From: Allobosea sp. 67-29
Lineage (GTDB): Bacteria; Pseudomonadota; Alphaproteobacteria; Rhizobiales; Beijerinckiaceae
Length of the DNA stretch: 64,000 nt
Direction of reading: 5' to 3'
Assembly (NCBI RefSeq): GCF_001898115.1
Contig: NZ_MKSQ01000008.1
Span: forward strand, 223,390-287,389
Made by a program: the position numbers and the translations under genes. The notes under the pieces were generated by a model. That model did no database searches. It saw only the letters and a program-made list of their open reading frames with translations, and was not told the DNA's origin. Positions 1 to 9,047 of the stretch are shown piece after piece (position 1 is the first letter of the stretch; each line of letters begins with the position of its first letter).

Positions 1-151
1 GGACCGGCTCGTGCTGCTGCGCGGCATCGACCTCGCCGGCGAGGTCGAGCAGGTCAAGCTGCGTGCGGCGCAGGCCGGGCGCGAGGCCTTCGAGCGCGAC
101 GAGGCAGCGCAGAAGCAGGCGGCCGAGGAATTCGCCGCCATGCCGCGCTAG
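1..151 (+). CDS. C-terminal end of an unidentified protein (partial)
   Basis: The window opens inside a gene of which the last 49 codons and the TAG stop (149-151) are visible. The tail is highly charged and rich in Ala, Glu and Gln, consistent with an amphipathic helix, and carries no motif I recognise. The next gene begins nine bases after the stop on the same strand, so the two probably share a transcript. No function can be assigned from this fragment. Confidence 0.6.
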   Translation, partial: DRLVLLRGIDLAGEVEQVKLRAAQAGREAFERDEAAQKQAAEEFAAMPR

Positions 152-160
152 GCTCAACTC

Positions 161-925
161 ATGAAGACCGAGAACTGGGCGATCGTCGCCTCACTGCTCG
201 CCGGCGTCGCCCTCGTCGGCTTCTTCGCCGCCCCTTCCCTGTTGCGCGGGCCGCCGCGCGACCAGGAGACGCTCTGCCCGAAGACCGGCCCGGTCGGGCA
301 GACGCTGATCCTCGTCGACAAGAGCGACCCCTGGAGCGAGGTCCAGGCCGGGCGCCTCAAGGCGCTGGTCAAGCAGGTCGGCGACGAATTGCCGGCCGAC
401 CGGATGCTCTCGATCTATGTCTTCAACGACGTCTTCGAGCCCGGCTTCCCCGCGCTGATCTCGCTCTGCAACCCCGGCAAGACCGCGAGCGAGTTCATTG
501 GCAACCCGCGGCGCGAATACGTCAAATGGGTCGAGAAGTTCGGCCGCCCGCTCGACGACGCCCTGAAGGTCCTGACCCAGCCGGGCAAGGGCAACCAGTC
601 GCCGATCGTCGAGGCGATCGGCGACGTCGTGGCGCGCCGCGAGAACCGGGTCGAGGCCGGCGATCGCAAGCTGCTGATCGTCTCCGACATGCTGCAGAAC
701 TCGAGCCAGTACACGATGTTCGGCAACGGCGCCGGAGCGCGCGACCCGGAGAAGCTCAGGCAATTGCTGGCAAAGGTCTGGCAGCACTCCGGCGCCGCGA
801 GCTGGACGCTGAGCGTGCACCAGGTCCAGGGGCTCTACGAGCCCCAGCGCCTCGAGCAGGCCGCCGGCCTCTGGCAGCAAGCGCTCCGCAAGATGGACGT
901 CAGCGTGAACTGGGACAGGCTGTGA
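161..925 (+). CDS. membrane-anchored vWA-like hypothetical protein
   Basis: A 254-residue protein with one hydrophobic N-terminal segment (about residues 7-28) and no clear signal peptidase site, so probably anchored in the inner membrane with a periplasmic domain. Residues 48-56 (LILVDKSDP) resemble the first strand and metal-site loop of a von Willebrand factor A fold, and LLIVSDMLQN near residue 171 resembles the later vWA strand with its conserved aspartate. The MIDAS is not a perfect DxSxS, so metal binding is uncertain. It follows the truncated first gene by 9 bases, suggesting the two act together. The vWA assignment is inferred from short motifs; no function is known to me. Confidence 0.7.
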   Translation: MKTENWAIVASLLAGVALVGFFAAPSLLRGPPRDQETLCPKTGPVGQTLILVDKSDPWSEVQAGRLKALVKQVGDELPADRMLSIYVFNDVFEPGFPALISLCNPGKTASEFIGNPRREYVKWVEKFGRPLDDALKVLTQPGKGNQSPIVEAIGDVVARRENRVEAGDRKLLIVSDMLQNSSQYTMFGNGAGARDPEKLRQLLAKVWQHSGAASWTLSVHQVQGLYEPQRLEQAAGLWQQALRKMDVSVNWDRL

Positions 926-932
926 GGACCCT

Positions 933-2732
933 TCAGAGCCGGTAGGCCATCCTCACCCCGCCCCAATGGCGGCCGCGCACCCTGACGGGAGCACCGATCT
1001 CGCTGAAGACCTCCGGACCGCGACCGACATCCTGCAGCGAGCGCTGCGCGAGGAAGGGGCGGACCGAGCGGCCGAAACCGATGCCGACGCGATCGTCGAA
1101 GATGCGCCGGTTGCGGACATAGGTCTCGTTCCACGCCGCCTCACCGCGCCGCGGTGGCAGCGAAAATGCGGCATTGTGGACCGGGACGTAGCCGTTCCTG
1201 TCCCCGACCACGGCGAAGGCCAGGCGCGGGTCGCTCGCGAGCGTGCCGGCAAGGACCGGCGGAAGGACCGCTTCCAGCGCCGGCAGACTCGGGCTCAGAT
1301 ACTGGCGCGGCTCGCTGTCCTCGACGGCAATGTAGCGGGTCAGGAACAGCTCGCTCTCGCTGGTCAGCCCCTGGTCGAGGGCCGTTTCCATGGCGCTGCC
1401 GATCCTGCGCGCGAAATCCTGAGCATGCTCGATCAAGGGCCGGTAGGCACGCTCGATCTCCTCCATCGCGAGCGCCAATGCATCGCTGCCCGCCACTGCA
1501 TCCGGAGTAAAGGCAATGTGCAGCCCCCGGTCGCTGACCGCCGTCATGCGGCACGGCAGCGTCGGCAGGCCGTCGATCGTCACATTCCCGGAGGCCCCGG
1601 ACCAGCGCCGCGCCTCCGGAGCGTCGGCGAGCAGGGCGCCGCCGCGGCCGAGATCGATGACCTCCCCGGCAATGTCCATGTCGCCGAGCGAGAGGCGCGC
1701 CCGGCGCGCTGCCGGGAAACGGTCGTAGCGGCGCCTGTCGGCAAAGGGCGAATGCCGGAGCGTCGGCTTGAAACGCCGCAGCATGTTGCCGACGACCCGT
1801 CCACCACGCTCGGTCGCGCGGCGGACCTGCTCGCTCTCCAGCATGGTCGCCTGCGCGATGCGGTCGATCTCGTCAGCTCGCCGGGCGACGCCGTTGACGA
1901 AGTCGGCCGTCTCGCGCGCATTGCGGGAGAGTTCCGCCGTCGTCGTCGCCTGCTCCTGGGAGGCGGTGCCGATCAGCCCCATGATCGGGTTGACCTCGCG
2001 CACGATCTGGAGCGCGTCGTTGACGATCTCGGTCGAGCCCTGCGCCGCCTCGGTGAGCCGGTCGACGCGGGCGCGGATCAACTCGGCCGCTTCGCTGACC
2101 TCGACCGACAGCGACTTGACCTCATGGGCGACGATCCCGAAACCGCGCCCGGCCTCACCGGCGCGCGCAGCTTCGATGGCCGCGTTCAGTGCCAGCAGAT
2201 TGGTCTGGCGGGCAATGTCGGCGATCGAATCGACGATGCCGCGGATTTCTCCGGTCGCCGCCGCAAGACCGTCGAGCATCACCGTCGCCTCGCCAGCGCG
2301 CGACACCGCGGCGTCGAGCCTGTTGCGCAGGCTCGCCAGCGACAGGTCGACCTTCTCGGCGACATCCGAGACCTGCTGGCTCGCAGCCGCCAGCGCGGAG
2401 GCGTTCTCGTTGGCCGACACCACAGCCACGCGCATGCCGCCGGCACTTTCGAGGATGTTGCGCGAACCGTGCTCGAAGCCGGCGGACAGCTTGCCCGCCT
2501 CACCGAGTTCGCATGTCAGCTTATGCATCGCAGCGAGGATCTCGGCCTCGATGTCGTCGACGGCGGCGGAAACGGTTGCGCTGTCGGGGACGAAGACCGC
2601 GGGCGCGCTGCCGGCAACCTCGACCGGCTGCGTGATGGCGGGCACGTTGCTCTCGACGTTTTTGCCGGCACCGAACCAGCGCCGAATCCTGCCCGTCATG
2701 CGCCCCTCGATCTCACCCAGCGTCACGCCCAT
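933..2732 (-). CDS. soluble methyl-accepting chemotaxis protein with PilZ and C-terminal Cache/PAS-like domain
   Basis: This 599-residue protein has no membrane segment, so it should be a cytoplasmic chemoreceptor. The coiled-coil signalling region spans roughly residues 80-310 and includes the conserved hairpin tip ([20 protein letters not shown]) that contacts CheA and CheW. A PilZ-like c-di-GMP domain follows at about 335-430, with the RRRYDR arginine motif and DLGRGG in place of the usual DxSxxG. The last 170 residues contain [18 protein letters not shown] and a closing [11 protein letters not shown], which resemble the end of extracellular Cache sensors. A later in-frame start at 2699 (MTGRIRRW) is possible. 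It is transcribed divergently from the oxidase gene at 2857. Ligand unknown. Confidence 0.88.
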   Translation of the reverse strand: MGVTLGEIEGRMTGRIRRWFGAGKNVESNVPAITQPVEVAGSAPAVFVPDSATVSAAVDDIEAEILAAMHKLTCELGEAGKLSAGFEHGSRNILESAGGMRVAVVSANENASALAAASQQVSDVAEKVDLSLASLRNRLDAAVSRAGEATVMLDGLAAATGEIRGIVDSIADIARQTNLLALNAAIEAARAGEAGRGFGIVAHEVKSLSVEVSEAAELIRARVDRLTEAAQGSTEIVNDALQIVREVNPIMGLIGTASQEQATTTAELSRNARETADFVNGVARRADEIDRIAQATMLESEQVRRATERGGRVVGNMLRRFKPTLRHSPFADRRRYDRFPAARRARLSLGDMDIAGEVIDLGRGGALLADAPEARRWSGASGNVTIDGLPTLPCRMTAVSDRGLHIAFTPDAVAGSDALALAMEEIERAYRPLIEHAQDFARRIGSAMETALDQGLTSESELFLTRYIAVEDSEPRQYLSPSLPALEAVLPPVLAGTLASDPRLAFAVVGDRNGYVPVHNAAFSLPPRRGEAAWNETYVRNRRIFDDRVGIGFGRSVRPFLAQRSLQDVGRGPEVFSEIGAPVRVRGRHWGGVRMAYRL

Positions 2733-2856
2733 CCTTATTGCGGCGCTCCGTTAACAAAGGCTTCCACCGACCGCGCATCGGCCCGGCTTCCAGCACGATG
2801 GACCGGCTTCGCAACGCCCTGTATGGCTTGGCTTTCCGGGTTTCGGGGCAAAGGGC

Positions 2857-3996
2857 ATGAGCCAGCACAGCTATGACGTCATCGTCGCCGGCGTCGGCGC
2901 CATGGGATCGGCCGCCTGCTGGCACCTCGCACGCCGAGGGCTCAAGGTGCTCGGGCTGGAGCGCTTCGACCTCGGCCATACGATGGGCTCTTCGCACGGC
3001 CTCTCCCGCATCATCCGCCTCGCCTATTTCGAGGGCTCGCACTATGTGCCGATCGTCCGCCGGGCGCATGAGCTCTGGCGCGAGACCGGCGAACAGGCCG
3101 GGCTGAAGCTGCTGCACGTCACAGGCTCGCTCGATCTCGCGCCGGAGGGCGGCGGCCCCGTCGAATCCTCGCTGCAATCCTGCCTCGACCACGGGCTGAC
3201 CCACGAGGTGATCGACGCCGCGGAGGTGATGCGCCGCTTCCCCGGCTTCCAGCTCCCGGCCGGGCATCTCGGCCTGTGGCAACCGGATGGCGGCTTCGTC
3301 GCGTCCGAGAAGGCGATCTACGCCCATGTCGGACTGGCGCAGGCCCATGGCGCCGACATCCGGACCAACGAGCCGCTGCTCGACTGGACCCCGACGGCAC
3401 AGGGCGGCGTCATGGTCCGGACCGAGCGTGGCAGCTATTCCGCCGGGCGGCTCGTCATCACCTCCGGCGGCTGGATCGCCGACGCCGTGCCGGCACTCGG
3501 CCAGCGCGTCGCCACGGTGAAGCAGGCGATCGGCTGGTTCACGACGCGGCGGCCCGAGCTGTTCCGGGAGGGCGCCTTCCCCGTGTTCATCCTTCACGTC
3601 GACGAGGGCAACTTCTACGGCTTCCCGCTCTACGAACATCCTGGCTTCAAGCTCGGCGGGCCGCATTTCGGCCGCGAGCCGATGGATCCGCGCGAGCCGG
3701 ACCGGACGCCGAGCCCGACCCAGGTCGCGATGATCCGCGAATGCCTGGCGCGCTATATCCCCGACGCGGCCGGCGAGCCGCTGACGCTCAAGGGCTGTGT
3801 CTACACCGTCTCGCCGGACGAGCATTTCATCGTCGATGCGGTGCCGGGCGTTCCGCAGGCGGTCTTCGCCTCGGCCTGCTCCGGTCACGGCTTCAAATTC
3901 GCCAGCGCCATCGGCGAAATCCTGGCCGATCTCTCGACGGTCGGCCAATCACCCTTCGACCTCGCCCCCTTCTCGCTCTCCCGCTTCGACGCGTAA
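2857..3996 (+). CDS. FAD-dependent N-methyl amino acid oxidase (monomeric sarcosine oxidase / N-methyltryptophan oxidase family)
   Basis: A 379-residue flavoenzyme of the MSOX/MTOX family, which oxidatively demethylates N-methyl amino acids to the amino acid, formaldehyde and hydrogen peroxide. The N-terminus has the FAD dinucleotide motif GVGAMGSA (residues 11-18) followed by the family block GSSHGLSRI. The segment KGCVYTVSPDEHFIVD carries the cysteine that anchors FAD covalently in characterised members, and ACSGHGFKFAS is the conserved C-terminal flavin loop. Length is normal. The precise substrate (sarcosine, N-methyltryptophan, pipecolate) cannot be read from sequence; solA is the nearest named gene. 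An EamA exporter gene follows after 24 bases. Confidence 0.88.
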   Translation: MSQHSYDVIVAGVGAMGSAACWHLARRGLKVLGLERFDLGHTMGSSHGLSRIIRLAYFEGSHYVPIVRRAHELWRETGEQAGLKLLHVTGSLDLAPEGGGPVESSLQSCLDHGLTHEVIDAAEVMRRFPGFQLPAGHLGLWQPDGGFVASEKAIYAHVGLAQAHGADIRTNEPLLDWTPTAQGGVMVRTERGSYSAGRLVITSGGWIADAVPALGQRVATVKQAIGWFTTRRPELFREGAFPVFILHVDEGNFYGFPLYEHPGFKLGGPHFGREPMDPREPDRTPSPTQVAMIRECLARYIPDAAGEPLTLKGCVYTVSPDEHFIVDAVPGVPQAVFASACSGHGFKFASAIGEILADLSTVGQSPFDLAPFSLSRFDA

Positions 3997-4020
3997 GCGA
4001 CTTTCCGACAGGACAGCGCC

Positions 4021-4917
4021 TTGGCCAGCGCAGCCGACAATCGCCGCGGCATTCTCTTCATGCTCGCGGCCATGACGCTCTTCGTCTGCAACGATACGCT
4101 GATGAAGCTCGCGCGGGAAATCTACCCCGCCGGGCAAGCCCTGACGCTGCGCGCCGCATTCGCGGTCGTGATCGGCCTCGCCCTCGTCTTCGCCGTCCGG
4201 GAAAACGACCGCCTCGCGATGATGTTCAAGCCGCGCGTCGTCCTGCGCGGCCTCCTGGAAGCGGCCAGCGCGCTCGCCTTCGGCTGGTCGCTCGGATTGC
4301 TGCCGCTCGCGACGATCACTGCGATCAACATGGCCTCGCCCCTGCTGATCGTGGTGCTCGCCGTCGCGCTGCGGATCGAGAGCGTCGGCTGGCGGCGGAC
4401 GCTGGCGCTGATCGTCGGCTTCGTCGGCGTGCTGATCGTGGTGCGACCGGGAGCCGACAGCTTCGGCATCGCGGCGATCGTGGCCCTGATCAGCACGATC
4501 TTCACCGCCGGCCGCGACCTCTCCACGCGCATGATCGGACCGGAAGTGCCATCGACCGTGGTTTCACTGACGACGACCGTTCTCGTCGGGCTTCTCGGGG
4601 CAGGATTCGGCATCACGGAATCCTGGCTGCCCGTCTGGCGCCACGAGACGCTCTATGTGCTGCTGGCGTCGCTGCTCGTCACAGCCGGCACCTTCTGCAT
4701 CATCAGCGCCTTCCGCCGCTCCGACGTCAGCGTCGTCTCGCAGTACCGCTATGCGGTGATCGTGATCGCGGCGCTGATCGGCTATCTCGTCTGGGGAGAC
4801 GTTCCCGACGGCCTCGCCTTCGCGGGTATCGCGCTCATCGTCGGCAGCGGCCTCTACACCATGCACCGCCAGCGCAAGCGGCCCGATTCCCGGCTCAAGC
4901 TCGAGAAGCATCCCTGA
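4021..4917 (+). CDS. EamA-family (DMT superfamily) transporter
   Basis: A 298-residue integral membrane protein with ten hydrophobic segments arranged as two EamA repeats, the pattern of drug/metabolite transporters that export amino acids or other small metabolites. The helix-4/5 region LLPLATITAINMASPLLIVVLAV is typical. The long reading frame starts at TTG 4021; an ATG at 4060 (MLAAMTLF) would remove the first thirteen residues and remains possible. It lies 24 bases after the oxidase gene on the same strand, so the two may be co-transcribed, with export of an amino acid or by-product as a plausible but untested link. Confidence 0.85.
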   Translation: MASAADNRRGILFMLAAMTLFVCNDTLMKLAREIYPAGQALTLRAAFAVVIGLALVFAVRENDRLAMMFKPRVVLRGLLEAASALAFGWSLGLLPLATITAINMASPLLIVVLAVALRIESVGWRRTLALIVGFVGVLIVVRPGADSFGIAAIVALISTIFTAGRDLSTRMIGPEVPSTVVSLTTTVLVGLLGAGFGITESWLPVWRHETLYVLLASLLVTAGTFCIISAFRRSDVSVVSQYRYAVIVIAALIGYLVWGDVPDGLAFAGIALIVGSGLYTMHRQRKRPDSRLKLEKHP

Positions 4918-4945
4918 ACGGTCGTTGCCGCGGCCGGAACGCGAA

Positions 4946-4963
4946 CGGGCCCGCAAGGGCCCG
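4946..4963. terminator. GC-rich hairpin between convergent genes
   Basis: Perfect 7-base arms CGGGCCC and GGGCCCG are separated by a GCAA loop, in the short gap between two convergent genes (EamA transporter and hydroxyacid dehydrogenase). There is no T-run on either side, so intrinsic termination is doubtful; the location is what suggests a terminator. Confidence 0.35.
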
Positions 4964-4993
4964 CTGCGACTCTGCGATGGAGATGGCCGCGGC

Positions 4994-5860
4994 TCAGCGC
5001 TGCAGACGGGCGATCAGGCTGGAGGTATCCCAGCGATTGCCGCCCATCTTCTGTACATCGGCATAGAACTGGTCGACGAGCGCCGTCACCGGCAGCTGCG
5101 CGCCGTTGCGGCGCCCCTCGTCGAGGACGATGCCGAGGTCCTTGCGCATCCAGTCGACGGCGAAGCCGAAGTCGAACTTGTCCTGGTTCATCGTCTTGCC
5201 GCGGTTCTCCATCTGCCAGGAACCGGCGGCCCCCTTGGAGATCACCTCCAGCATGGTCTCGACATCGAGCCCGGCGCGCTTGGCGAAGTGGATACCTTCG
5301 GACAGCGCCTGGACGAGGCCGGCAATGCAAATCTGATTGACCATCTTGGTGAGCTGGCCGGAGCCGGCCGGCCCCATCAGCTTGCACATCCGCGCGTAAG
5401 CCGCGATGACGGGCTCGACGCGGGCGTAGGTCTCGGGCGCCCCGCCGCACATCACGGTCAGCACGCCGTTCTCGGCGCCGGCCTGCCCGCCGGAGACCGG
5501 CGCATCGACGAAGCCGAAACCGCCCTGCTTGGCCGCCTCGGCGAGCTCGCGCGCGACATTGGCGGAGGCCGTGGTGTGATCGACGAAGACCGCGCCCTTC
5601 TCCATGCCGGCGAAGGCGCCGTTCTCTCCGATGGTGACAGAGCGCAGATCGTCATCGTTGCCGACGCAGGCGAAGACGATCTCCTGCCCCTTCGCGGCAT
5701 CCGCCGGGGTCGGCGCCGAAAGTCCGCCATGCTGGGCCACCCAGTCCTGCGCCTTCTTCGGGTTGCGGTTGTAGACCGTGACCTCGTGCCCCTTGGCCCT
5801 GAGATGGCCCGCCATGGGGTACCCCATCACGCCGAGACCGATGAATGCGACTTTGGCCAT
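4994..5860 (-). CDS. NAD(P)-dependent beta-hydroxyacid dehydrogenase (tartronate semialdehyde reductase-like)
   Basis: A 288-residue member of the 3-hydroxyisobutyrate dehydrogenase family. The Rossmann motif GLGVMGYPMA is at residues 8-17, the substrate loop DAPVSGGQAGA follows in mid-protein, and GSGQLTKMVNQ contains the catalytic lysine. The match is closest to 2-hydroxy-3-oxopropionate reductases (GarR/GlxR), which reduce tartronate semialdehyde to glycerate, but 3-hydroxyisobutyrate or succinic semialdehyde reductases share these motifs. It stands alone with no glyoxylate carboligase or hydroxypyruvate isomerase beside it, so the pathway is not fixed by context. Cytosolic. Confidence 0.88.
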   Translation of the reverse strand: MAKVAFIGLGVMGYPMAGHLRAKGHEVTVYNRNPKKAQDWVAQHGGLSAPTPADAAKGQEIVFACVGNDDDLRSVTIGENGAFAGMEKGAVFVDHTTASANVARELAEAAKQGGFGFVDAPVSGGQAGAENGVLTVMCGGAPETYARVEPVIAAYARMCKLMGPAGSGQLTKMVNQICIAGLVQALSEGIHFAKRAGLDVETMLEVISKGAAGSWQMENRGKTMNQDKFDFGFAVDWMRKDLGIVLDEGRRNGAQLPVTALVDQFYADVQKMGGNRWDTSSLIARLQR

Positions 5861-5997
5861 GCCGAACTCCCGCTTTCCTTCTCCGAAGACCGTCCCGCTT
5901 TAACGCGTGGCAGGCGGGCAGGAAAGGCGGATGCGCGCCAGCCTCACATGCAGCTTGCCGGGTTGCGGCTGGAGGCCGCGCGGCTTAGCTCCATCTC

Positions 5998-6750
5998 ATG
6001 ACCATTTCGAACGACGGCGAATTGCAGGCGCTCAGGCAGATCGGCGCCATCGTGGCCCGCGCGCTTGCCGCCATGGGCAAGGCGCTCGAGCCGGGGATGA
6101 CCACGGCGGAGCTCGATGCAATCGGACGCCGGTTGCTCGAGCGGCACGGCGCCCGCCCCGCCCCGGAGCTCGCCTACGGCTTCCCCGGCGCGACCTGCAT
6201 CAGCATCAACGAGGAGATCGCGCACGGCATTCCCGGCGAGCGGCGCATTCAGGTGGGTGACCTCGTCAATATCGACGTCTCGGCGGAGAAGGACGGGTTC
6301 TTCGGCGATACTGGCGCATCCTTCCCGGTGCCGCCGGTCAGGCCGAGGCTCGAGCGCCTGTGCCGCGACGGCCGGCGGGCGCTCTGGGCCGGGATCGGGC
6401 AGGTCGGCACCGGGAAGCCACTCGCCGGCATCGGCCAGGCGGTCGGACGCTTCGCCGACAAGAACGGCTATACGCTGGTGCGCAATCTCGCGAGCCATGG
6501 CGTCGGCCGCTCGCTGCACGAGGAGCCGACCGAGATCGCGACCTGGCCGGACCGGCGCGAGCGCCGGACCATGACGGACGGGCTCGTCTTCACGGTCGAA
6601 CCGTTCCTGTCGCTCGGCGCCGACTGGGCCGAGCAGGGCGACAGGGATCGCTGGACGCTCTACAGCGAGCCTTGCGCACCAACGGTCCAGTACGAGCATA
6701 CCGTTGTCGCGACCCCGCGCGGCGCCGTCGTGCTGACGCTGCCGGGCTGA
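5998..6750 (+). CDS. map: type I methionine aminopeptidase
   Basis: A 250-residue enzyme that removes the initiator methionine from new proteins. All five metal ligands of the pita-bread fold are visible: NIDVS and FGDTGASF (two Asp), SHGVGRSLHEEP (His), TVEPF (Glu) and QYEHTV (Glu). EIAHGIP holds the substrate-contacting histidine. Length fits the short type Ia form without an N-terminal extension. The sequence is somewhat divergent (EKDGFFGDTG), so this may be a second, accessory map copy rather than the housekeeping one. It stands alone, convergent with the amino acid transporter downstream. Confidence 0.93.
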   Translation: MTISNDGELQALRQIGAIVARALAAMGKALEPGMTTAELDAIGRRLLERHGARPAPELAYGFPGATCISINEEIAHGIPGERRIQVGDLVNIDVSAEKDGFFGDTGASFPVPPVRPRLERLCRDGRRALWAGIGQVGTGKPLAGIGQAVGRFADKNGYTLVRNLASHGVGRSLHEEPTEIATWPDRRERRTMTDGLVFTVEPFLSLGADWAEQGDRDRWTLYSEPCAPTVQYEHTVVATPRGAVVLTLPG

Positions 6751-6757
6751 GAGCGCT

Positions 6758-7474
6758 TCAGCGCAGCGCCAGATGCCGGCTGAGCCGGAGTTCGGCCCGG
6801 TCCCAGATGCGCCGGATGATCTCGACCAGCACGAGATAGATCAGCGCCGCGTAGAGATAGATCGAGAGATCGAAGGACCGCGCGAAGGCGAGCCGCGTCG
6901 CGCCCATCAGGTCGAACAGCGTCACCAGCGAAGCGATCGCGCTCGCCTTGATCATCACGATCAGTTCGTTGCCGAGTGGGCGCAGCGCCAGGATCATCGC
7001 TTGCGGCAGCGCGACGAGGCGCAGCGTGGCCCAGCGGTGCAGGCCGAGCGAGGCGGCGCCCTCGAACTGGCCGCGCGGGATGGCCTGAATGGCGCCGCGC
7101 AGGATCTCGGCCTGGTAGGCCGCGGTGTTGAGCGTGAAGGTCAACGCTGCGCAGTAGAATGGATCGCGAAAGAACCACCAGAGGCCGATATCCTGCCAGA
7201 AGACGCGAAACTGGCCGAGGCCGTAATAGACGAGATAGAGCTGGCAGAGCAGCGGCGTGCCCCGGAAGAAGGTGGTGTAGCCGCCGACGGCGAGGCTCGC
7301 CCAGCGCGGGCCGTAGAGCCGGGCGATGGCAAGCGCGAGCGCCATGGCAAAGCCGATCAGCACCGAGATCAGCACGAGCTCGATCGTGATCCAGAAGCCC
7401 GACGCCATGCGGCAACCGTAGTTCTGGAGGACTTCGCTGCCGGCCAGCCAGCCGGGATACTCGCACCAGCTCAT
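6758..7474 (-). CDS. polar amino acid ABC transporter permease (HisM/ArtM type)
   Basis: A 238-residue inner-membrane permease of the His/Glu/Gln/Arg/opine three-TM family. The EAA-loop region (EGAASLGLHRWATLRLVALPQA) contacts the ATPase. I place the start at ATG 7474, which overlaps the stop of the upstream permease by four bases (ATGA); the reading frame stays open further upstream but that stretch is out-of-frame sequence of the other permease. It is the last gene of a binding protein, permease, permease operon. Polar amino acid specificity is inferred from the family. Confidence 0.92.
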   Translation of the reverse strand: MSWCEYPGWLAGSEVLQNYGCRMASGFWITIELVLISVLIGFAMALALAIARLYGPRWASLAVGGYTTFFRGTPLLCQLYLVYYGLGQFRVFWQDIGLWWFFRDPFYCAALTFTLNTAAYQAEILRGAIQAIPRGQFEGAASLGLHRWATLRLVALPQAMILALRPLGNELIVMIKASAIASLVTLFDLMGATRLAFARSFDLSIYLYAALIYLVLVEIIRRIWDRAELRLSRHLALR

Positions 7475-8199
7475 CGCATCGCGCCCCCGAAGGCGGCGAA
7501 GCCGCGATTGGCGCGCCGCTCCATCCGCCCGAGCGCCCTGGCCGAGATCAGCGAGAACACCAGATAAATCAGCATCGCCGCGCCGAAGAACAGGAAGGGC
7601 TCCTTCGTCACCACATTGGCACGGGTGGTGATGAACATGATGTCGGGCAAGGTGATGACCGAGACCAGCGAGGTTTCCTTCAGCAGCACCATCCAGTTGT
7701 TGCCGAGGCCGGGCAAGGCGACACGGATCAGCTGCGGCAGCACGACGAGGCGGAATGCCTGCGCCTTGCTCAATCCCAGCGCCGCCGCGGCCTCGCGCTG
7801 GCCTTTCTGGATCGCGTTCAGCGCACCGACCCAGACCTCGCTGGAAAAGGCCGACAGGACGACGCCGAGAGCGACCATGCCGGCCACGAAGGGCGGCATG
7901 CTGAAGGAGCCCGGCAGGCCGAGCTTCTGCCACAGATGCTGGAGCAGCAACTGCACGCCGAAATAGATGATGTAGAGGGTCAGCAGCTCGGGAACGCCGC
8001 GGAAGATCGTGGTGTAGAGCGTCGCGACGGCACGCAGCACGGCGCTGTCGGAGCGCTTGCCGAGCGCGACGAGGAGGCCGAGCGCAAGGCCGAAGGGCAG
8101 CGTCGCAAGCGCAATCGAGATGGTGACGCCGGCGCCCTGCAGCAGGGCCCAACCCCAGCCCTCGGGCCCGAAACCGAGCAGGGCGAATTTGTCGAGCAT
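7471..8199 (-). CDS. polar amino acid ABC transporter permease (HisQ/ArtQ type)
   Basis: A 242-residue inner-membrane permease with the His/Gln permease signature IFRGVPELLTLYIIYFG after the first helices and the ATPase-contacting loop EAAAALGLSKAQAFRLVVLPQ. It pairs with the permease at 6758-7474 to form the heterodimeric channel and overlaps its start by four bases. The binding protein gene lies 74 bases upstream. No ATP-binding gene lies in this cluster, so the ATPase must be encoded elsewhere or shared with another system. Confidence 0.93.
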   Translation of the reverse strand: MLDKFALLGFGPEGWGWALLQGAGVTISIALATLPFGLALGLLVALGKRSDSAVLRAVATLYTTIFRGVPELLTLYIIYFGVQLLLQHLWQKLGLPGSFSMPPFVAGMVALGVVLSAFSSEVWVGALNAIQKGQREAAAALGLSKAQAFRLVVLPQLIRVALPGLGNNWMVLLKETSLVSVITLPDIMFITTRANVVTKEPFLFFGAAMLIYLVFSLISARALGRMERRANRGFAAFGGAMR

Positions 8200-8273
8200 G
8201 CAGTTGCCGGAACAGGAGAGGCTGGAGCCCGCCGGCCTCTCCGGGCCGACGGGAACGGATCAGGACTGCCGGC

Positions 8274-9047
8274 TCAGTCGTATTTGAACCACTTGTCCTC
8301 GAGCTTCTTGTGCGAGCCGTCGGCCATCGTCTCGGCAATCGCCTTGCTGATCATCTCCTTGAGGGCAGTGTCCGACTTGCGGACGGCGCCGGCCACGCCG
8401 GGGCCGTGAATGGCGTCATCCCGCTTCACCTCGGCGATCTTGCGGCAGCAATCCTTGCCCTTCCCCTTGAGGAAATCGGCCAGGGCGAGCGCATCCGCGA
8501 CGATATAGTCGAGGCGGCCGTTCAGCAGGTCCAGATTGGCTTCCTCCTGAGTCGGATACAGCCGGATATCGGAATCCTTGTAGAATTTCTCGAGATAGTT
8601 GGCGTGGATGGTCGAGCCCTGCGCGCCGACCGCCTTGCCCTTGAGCGCGGCGGGCGAAATATCGTCCGACTTGGTGCTCTTGGGTCCAATCATCCAGATC
8701 GGCGTCTTGCTGTAGACCGATGTGAAGTCGACCTGCTTCTTGCGCTCGTCGGTCGCGTTCATGCCGGCGAAGATGACGTCGTACTTGTTGGCGAGCAGCG
8801 CCGGGATGATGCCGTCCCAGTCCTGCACCACCCAGGTGCACTTCACCTTCATCTTCTCGCAAAGCAGGTTGCCGTAGTCGATCTCGAAGCCCTCGAGCTC
8901 CTTCTTGGCGTTCAGGTTGTTGTAGGGCGGATAGGCGCCCTCCGTGCCGATGCGGATCTCCTTCCACTCCTTGGCCTGGGCCAGGGCGCCGGTCGCGCCT
9001 GCAACCGTCAGCGCAGCAGCGGCGATCAAACGAACGAAACTCTTCAT
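8274..9047 (-). CDS. polar amino acid ABC transporter periplasmic binding protein
   Basis: A 257-residue protein with a classical signal peptide (MKSFVRLIAAAALTVAGATGALAQA), so periplasmic. The mature part opens with IRIGTEGAYPPYNNLN and GFEIDYGNLLCEKM, the family-3 solute-binding signature of lysine/arginine/ornithine, histidine and octopine binding proteins. I chose ATG 9047 because it is preceded by GGGAGG at good spacing and starts the signal peptide; the frame extends upstream without coding character. First gene of the operon. Unusual Cys pair KGKDCCRK near residue 205. A basic amino acid or opine is the likeliest ligand. Confidence 0.93.
   Translation of the reverse strand: MKSFVRLIAAAALTVAGATGALAQAKEWKEIRIGTEGAYPPYNNLNAKKELEGFEIDYGNLLCEKMKVKCTWVVQDWDGIIPALLANKYDVIFAGMNATDERKKQVDFTSVYSKTPIWMIGPKSTKSDDISPAALKGKAVGAQGSTIHANYLEKFYKDSDIRLYPTQEEANLDLLNGRLDYIVADALALADFLKGKGKDCCRKIAEVKRDDAIHGPGVAGAVRKSDTALKEMISKAIAETMADGSHKKLEDKWFKYD

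Noticed and set aside
966-2876. Open frame of 636 codons antisense to the chemoreceptor gene
   Set aside because: Shadow of GC-rich coding sequence; no family motifs, and the opposite strand encodes a complete chemoreceptor.
3276-5066. Open frame of 596 codons overlapping the oxidase and EamA genes
   Set aside because: Arg/Ala-rich frame-shadow translation; both genes beneath it have clear family motifs in another frame.
6758-8338. 526-codon version of the HisM-type permease
   Set aside because: The extra N-terminal part is out-of-frame sequence of the HisQ-type gene; the ATG at 7474 overlaps its stop as in a normal operon.
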